In this document: one piece after another, positions 6,326 to 9,773 of the stretch
Position numbering within the stretch: position 1 is the first letter of the stretch
How the letters are laid out: each line of letters starts with the position of its first letter
Assembly (NCBI GenBank): GCA_024762915.1
Contig: JANTGL010000083.1
Location: 1-9,773 of the forward strand
Length of the DNA: 9,773 nt
Source of the DNA: Bacteroidales bacterium
GTDB taxonomy: Bacteria > Bacteroidota > Bacteroidia > Bacteroidales > JAADGE01
Direction: 5' to 3'
Program-made: the position numbers and the translations under genes
Notes under the pieces: model-generated
Told to the model about the DNA's origin: nothing
The model's input: only the letters and a program-made list of their open reading frames with translations
The model's database searches: none

Positions 6326-8611
6326 TTATAAATAGCTTGATTGCGGATTTTGAGCATCCACAACTGCAATCGCTGCCATATTAACAATTTCTCTTACTGA
6401 AGCTCCCAATTGAACAACATGAATCGGTCGTTTTATTCCGCATAAAACAGGTCCTATAACTTCTGCACCGCCTATTTCCTGCATAAGTTTGTATGAAATA
6501 TTTCCTGAACTTAAATTAGGGAATATTAATGTATTAACATGTTTGCCTTTTAATTTTGAAAACGGATAATATTTATCACGTAAATCAGTATTCAGTGCAA
6601 AGTTTGCTTGCATTTCACCGTCAACTATAATATCAGGAAATTCTTTATGTAAAATTTTTACTGCTTCACGAACGCGTTCAGGACTTCCTGATCGTGAAGA
6701 TCCGAAATTTGAATAAGAAAGCATAGCAACAATCGGTGTTTCACCCAGCCATTTTATCGTTCGAGTTATCGTATTTGTTGTATTTACTAATGTTTGTGCA
6801 TTCGGACGCTTATTAATTGTGGTATCGGCGAAAAATAAGGGTCGGTTATTTGAAATAACGATATACATCCCGGCAATATGTTCAATTGTTTGGTTGCATC
6901 GAATAACTTCTAGGATTGGTTTTATTACTTCTTTATATTTTGTTGAATAACCTGTTACAAAAGCATCAGCTTCACCGTGTTCAATCATCATGGCACCGAA
7001 ATAATTTCGATTATACATTTTTTCATTCGCTTCTTTATACCTAATCCCTTTGCGGTATCTTTTTTCATAGAAGAATTGAGCATATTTTTGACGTCTTTCA
7101 CTCTCTTCTAACGAATACGGATCTATTATTTCAGCTTGTGTTAAAAGATCTTCTAACTTGTACTCTTCGATAATTTTTAAAATCTTATCCTTTCTTCCCA
7201 ATAAAATCGGTTTTGCAATATTATCATGAATACATATTTCGGCTGCTCTTAAGACATTGTAATTGTCTGCATCAGCAAAAATTAATCGTTTCGGATTTAT
7301 TTTAGCCTGAGAATAAATTCGTCGAATAAGTTTATTTCCGGTTCCGGTTCTTTCTCTCAGTTCATCTCTATATTTTTCAAAATCTTCAATCGGTTTTTTT
7401 GCAACTCCTGAATCCATTGCTGCTTTTGCAACTGCCGGAGAAACTTTTGTAATTAACCTGGGATCTAACGGTTTGGGTATTAAATAATGTTTTCCGTAAA
7501 CCAAATGTTTGGTGTTATAAGCATTACTGACTTCTTCCGGTACATCTTCTTTTGCCAAGTCTGCTAAAGCATAAACGGCTGCTTTTTTCATTTCTTCATT
7601 TATTGCGGTAGCTCTTACATCCAAAGCACCTCTGAAAATAAAAGGAAATCCCAATACATTATTAACTTGGTTAGGATAATCCGAACGACCGGTTGCCATA
7701 ATAATATCATCTCTTGCTGCAACAGCATCTTCATACGTAATTTCCGGATCGGGATTAGCCATGGCAAAAACAATGGGGTTTTTGGCCATTGATTTAACCA
7801 TATCTTGCGATAAAACACCTTTGGTTGAAAGCCCGAAGAAAATATCAGCTCCTTTCATTGCATCTTCTAAGGTATCAACTTTGCGTTTTGTAACGTAATT
7901 TTTTTTGTATTTGTTAATATCTTTTCTTTTGTCATTAATAACACCTTTGCTGTCACACATCACAACATTGGTTTTTTTAAGACCTAAAGAAATCAATAGA
8001 TTTGTGCATGCCATGGCAGCAGCACCCGCTCCGCTGACAACCAATTTTACATTTTCAAATTTTTTACCCGCTAAATCAATCGCATTAACCATTGCAGCTG
8101 AAGAAATAATTGCCGTTCCGTGCTGGTCGTCATGCATTATCGGAATATCCAATTCTTTTTTTAATCGGTTTTCAATTTCAAAACATTCAGGAGCTTTAAT
8201 ATCTTCTAAATTAATACCGCCAAAAGTCGGAGAAATTATTTTAACAGCTTCTACGAATTTATCAATATCTTTGGTATCCATTTCAATATCAAAAACATCA
8301 ATATCACCGAAAATTTTAAACAGAAGACCTTTCCCTTCCATCACCGGTTTTCCGGCAACGGCTCCTAAGTCTCCTAATCCCAGAACTGCCGTACTGTTAG
8401 ATATAACGGCTACAAGATTTCCTTTTGCCGTATATTTATATGCATCGTCCTCATTTTTTTCAATTTCAAGACAAGGATCTGCTACACCGGGCGTATATGC
8501 TAATCCCAAATCGCGTTGTGTACTGTGAGGTTTTGTCGGTATGACCTGAATTTTTCCCGGTCTGCCTTCCGAATGATACTTTAAAGCATCTTCTTTAGTT
8601 ATTTTAGCCAT
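6326..8611 (-). CDS. maeB: NADP-dependent malic enzyme with C-terminal phosphotransacetylase-like domain
   Basis: A 761-residue, full-length MaeB-type enzyme that oxidatively decarboxylates malate to pyruvate, supplying NADPH and linking the TCA cycle to pyruvate. The N-terminal malic domain has AYTPGVADPC (38-47, catalytic Tyr39) and GKPVMEGKG (87-95, catalytic Lys94). Metal ligands lie in NLEDIKAPE (134-142) and MHDDQHGTA (159-167). The nucleotide-binding domain has SGAGAAAMA (193-201), then ANPDPE (285-290) and NQVNNVLGFPF (314-324). From about residue 430 a phosphate acetyl/butyryltransferase-like domain follows (FADADNYNVLRA, GSPERVREA, NLSSGNISYKL, VVQLGASVREIV). In characterised MaeB proteins this domain is regulatory, sensing acetyl-CoA, and not an active transferase. 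NADP preference is inferred from family. Monocistronic, with its own promoter and terminator. Confidence 0.96.
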   Translation of the reverse strand: MAKITKEDALKYHSEGRPGKIQVIPTKPHSTQRDLGLAYTPGVADPCLEIEKNEDDAYKYTAKGNLVAVISNSTAVLGLGDLGAVAGKPVMEGKGLLFKIFGDIDVFDIEMDTKDIDKFVEAVKIISPTFGGINLEDIKAPECFEIENRLKKELDIPIMHDDQHGTAIISSAAMVNAIDLAGKKFENVKLVVSGAGAAAMACTNLLISLGLKKTNVVMCDSKGVINDKRKDINKYKKNYVTKRKVDTLEDAMKGADIFFGLSTKGVLSQDMVKSMAKNPIVFAMANPDPEITYEDAVAARDDIIMATGRSDYPNQVNNVLGFPFIFRGALDVRATAINEEMKKAAVYALADLAKEDVPEEVSNAYNTKHLVYGKHYLIPKPLDPRLITKVSPAVAKAAMDSGVAKKPIEDFEKYRDELRERTGTGNKLIRRIYSQAKINPKRLIFADADNYNVLRAAEICIHDNIAKPILLGRKDKILKIIEEYKLEDLLTQAEIIDPYSLEESERRQKYAQFFYEKRYRKGIRYKEANEKMYNRNYFGAMMIEHGEADAFVTGYSTKYKEVIKPILEVIRCNQTIEHIAGMYIVISNNRPLFFADTTINKRPNAQTLVNTTNTITRTIKWLGETPIVAMLSYSNFGSSRSGSPERVREAVKILHKEFPDIIVDGEMQANFALNTDLRDKYYPFSKLKGKHVNTLIFPNLSSGNISYKLMQEIGGAEVIGPVLCGIKRPIHVVQLGASVREIVNMAAIAVVDAQNPQSSYL

Positions 8612-8636
8612 GATTTATATTTTTAAAAATCTTTTG

Positions 8637-8644
8637 CAAAGTTA
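8637..8644 (-). promoter_or_regulatory. Bacteroidota -7 promoter element of the malic enzyme gene
   Basis: The minus strand reads TAACTTTG, a perfect TAnnTTTG match, 25 nt upstream of the malic enzyme ATG. No TTG is present at the usual -33 distance, so strength is uncertain. Confidence 0.6.
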
Positions 8645-8722
8645 AGTCAATAATTTGATAAGAATACATAAATTGATATGTTTACGGACATCAATTTCTG
8701 AAATAAATATCACAAAAAAGTT

Positions 8723-8751
8723 TTGCAGAAAAAATATTTCATATATATTTG
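8723..8751 (+). promoter_or_regulatory. Bacteroidota promoter of tRNA-Val
   Basis: TTG at 8723-8725 (within TTTTG), an 18-bp spacer, and TATATTTG at 8744-8751 together match the Bacteroidota sigma-A promoter TTTG-n17-19-TAnnTTTG. The -7 box is 27 nt before the tRNA 5' end, leaving a short 5' leader. It is the best two-part promoter in the window, as expected for a stable RNA gene. Confidence 0.75.
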
Positions 8752-8778
8752 CATCCGCTTTAAGGGAAAAGCATTTTA

Positions 8779-8853
8779 GGGCGATTAGCTCAGTTGGTTC
8801 AGAGCACTTGGTTTACACCCAAGGGGTCACAGGTTCGACTCCTGTATCGCCCA
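8779..8853 (+). tRNA. tRNA-Val (anticodon TAC)
   Basis: A complete 75-nt cloverleaf. The acceptor stem GGGCGAT pairs perfectly with ATCGCCC and leaves an A discriminator. The D arm is GCTC...GAGC. The anticodon stem CTTGG/CCAAG encloses the loop TTTACAC, with anticodon TAC at 8814-8816 reading GUA and other valine codons. The T arm is ACAGG-TTCGACT-CCTGT. The 3' CCA is not encoded (CAA follows), so the cell must add it. It stands alone between the malic enzyme gene and the ferredoxin-like gene, with its own promoter and terminator. Confidence 0.97.
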
Positions 8854-8854
8854 C

Positions 8855-8883
8855 AAAAGACAGTCAATTCGGCTGTCTTTTTT
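8855..8883 (+). terminator. Intrinsic terminator after tRNA-Val
   Basis: AAAAGACAG (8855-8863) pairs with CTGTCTTTT (8873-8881), extended by a G-T and a C-G pair around a 5-nt loop, and the T-run continues to 8883. It begins one base after the tRNA discriminator, so the primary transcript needs only short 3' trimming. Confidence 0.85.
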
Positions 8884-8931
8884 ATTGTTATTAAAATATA
8901 TATAATATTTTTACATTCTTTACTCCTAAAG

Positions 8932-9773
8932 ATGAAAATTAATATTTTTAATAAGTACAATAGAACTAAATTTATTCTTGCAGCTTCTGTTTTTGTATTT
9001 GTTGCCGTTAACTTGACTATGGTTCATCTTAAAGTTGCAAAGAAGATGATTTTAGCAGAACGTTTTTTTGGAAATCCGGGAGCTTGGATTGAAATATTTT
9101 TTATTTCACTATACGGTGCAATAGTTGTTTGGTTTATGCATAATCCGTCGAATGTCGCTAAGTGGCGAAAATATACGTGGGGTCTATTCTCAATTGTGTT
9201 TTTTTCTCAGTTAATTCTTGGAATTTCAGGTTTTCATACTTTTTTAATGATAACCGGTAAATTACATCTTCCTGTTCCTGCATTGATTTTAGGCGGTCCT
9301 ATTTTCAGATATCAAATCGGATTTATGACTATATTGTTCTTAAGTACGATTATTTTATCCGGTCCTGCTTGGTGCAGTCATTTGTGTTATTTTGGGGCAT
9401 TGGACAATTTACTTGCGAAAGGGAAACCCGAAAAAGGAAAAATTAAACATAAAACAGCTCTAAAAGTGACGACAGCAGTGCTAATTGTTTTCGGTGCATT
9501 AATAATGCGATTAAGCGGTGCTTCATATACATGGGCAGCTGTTGCCGGAGGAGCTTTCGGAATTATCGGGATTTTAATAATTTTTATATTCAGCAGAAGA
9601 AAAGGAAAAATGGTGCATTGTACATCATATTGTCCGATAGGGACTTTCATTAATTATGCTCGATTTATTAATCCCTTTAGAATGTATATTGAAGAAAGCA
9701 GTTGCACTTTGTGTAATATCTGCACAAGCTATTGCCGTTACGATGCATTAAATCCGGAAGATATAAAAAGCGG
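8932..9773 (+). CDS. Membrane-bound 4Fe-4S polyferredoxin, NapH/Fer4_5-like (N-terminal part; cut by window edge)
   Basis: From the ATG at 8932 the frame is open for 280 residues to the window end. About six hydrophobic segments are visible (roughly 13-33, 52-70, 82-103, 117-145, 176-192, 200-221). Iron-sulfur motifs follow the NapH/YccM/Fer4_5 pattern: GPAWCSHLCYFGALD (145-158; C148, C152), then VHCTSYCPIGTF (228-239; C230, C234), then CTLCNICTSYCRYDAL (258-273; C258, C261, C264, C268), a ferredoxin-type 4Fe-4S site. Relatives are inner-membrane electron-transfer proteins that pass quinol or flavin electrons to periplasmic or cytoplasmic reductases; the partner here is unknown. In the first motif Tyr replaces the usual Pro after the second Cys, and the third has CR rather than CP. 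It starts 48 nt after the tRNA terminator and no consensus promoter was found in that gap. Confidence 0.85.
   Translation, partial: MKINIFNKYNRTKFILAASVFVFVAVNLTMVHLKVAKKMILAERFFGNPGAWIEIFFISLYGAIVVWFMHNPSNVAKWRKYTWGLFSIVFFSQLILGISGFHTFLMITGKLHLPVPALILGGPIFRYQIGFMTILFLSTIILSGPAWCSHLCYFGALDNLLAKGKPEKGKIKHKTALKVTTAVLIVFGALIMRLSGASYTWAAVAGGAFGIIGILIIFIFSRRKGKMVHCTSYCPIGTFINYARFINPFRMYIEESSCTLCNICTSYCRYDALNPEDIKS

Noticed and set aside
7905..8528. 207-residue plus-strand frame opposite the malic enzyme gene
   Set aside because: It is antisense to a highly conserved enzyme, with composition reflecting the reverse strand and no domain recognised.
8655..8894. 79-residue plus-strand reading frame across the tRNA
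   Set aside because: It runs through the tRNA promoter, the whole tRNA-Val and its terminator, has no family features, and is a chance frame.
8884..8931. Promoter for the polyferredoxin gene
   Set aside because: The gap has AT-rich TATATATAAT-like runs but no TAnnTTTG, and such runs are common by chance at this base composition.
9387..9650. 87-residue minus-strand frame opposite the polyferredoxin gene
   Set aside because: The plus strand carries clear iron-sulfur motifs through this region, so the antisense frame is a shadow.

Overview
The window is AT-rich chromosomal DNA that looks like Bacteroidota, probably a Bacteroidales-like or related marine or sediment lineage. Four signs point there: 5' regions with no strong Shine-Dalgarno; four perfect matches to the Bacteroidota -7 promoter element TAnnTTTG in front of genes; a GIN-domain (DUF2807) lipoprotein; and a fused malic enzyme/phosphotransacetylase of the type common in this phylum. 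I place it no lower than phylum with confidence. No mobile element, CRISPR array, integrase or phage gene was seen.

Region 1 (1-1834, minus strand) is a small self-regulated operon: a TetR-family repressor, then a UlaG-like metallo-beta-lactamase-fold hydrolase, then a flavodoxin-fold NAD(P)H quinone reductase that runs off the left edge. Two near-identical 18-bp palindromes (16 of 18 bases shared) lie at 1809-1826, directly after the -7 box of the tetR promoter, and at 413-430, inside the last codons of the hydrolase gene just before the reductase start. They are the likely TetR operators, so the reductase may have its own regulated entry point inside the operon. A detoxification or redox-stress role is inferred.

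Region 2 (1860-6288, plus strand) is a tightly spaced five-gene run: a GIN-domain lipoprotein with regularly spaced SGSG turns, a low-molecular-weight phosphatase/ArsC-like protein lacking one redox cysteine, a GT39-type multi-membrane glycosyltransferase, a GT2 glycosyltransferase that overlaps it by 4 nt, and a soluble polyprenyl-phosphate hexose (dolichol-phosphate mannose) synthase. The last three fit together: the synthase charges a lipid carrier that GT39 enzymes use as donor on the outer face of the inner membrane, and the GT2 enzyme uses nucleotide sugars in the cytoplasm. A surface glycan or protein-glycosylation role is inferred.

Region 3 (6261-8644, minus strand) is the complete maeB-type malic enzyme gene with its own promoter. 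Its intrinsic terminator overlaps the last codons of the convergent synthase gene.

Region 4 (8723-9773, plus strand) holds tRNA-Val(TAC) with a textbook Bacteroidota promoter and a T-tailed terminator, then a membrane polyferredoxin (NapH/Fer4_5-like) gene cut by the right edge.

Every protein belongs to a recognisable family, and I found no gene set that amounts to a clearly new system. The most informative novelties are regulatory and architectural: the paired operators with one buried in coding sequence, the altered cysteine relay, and the compact glycosylation module.
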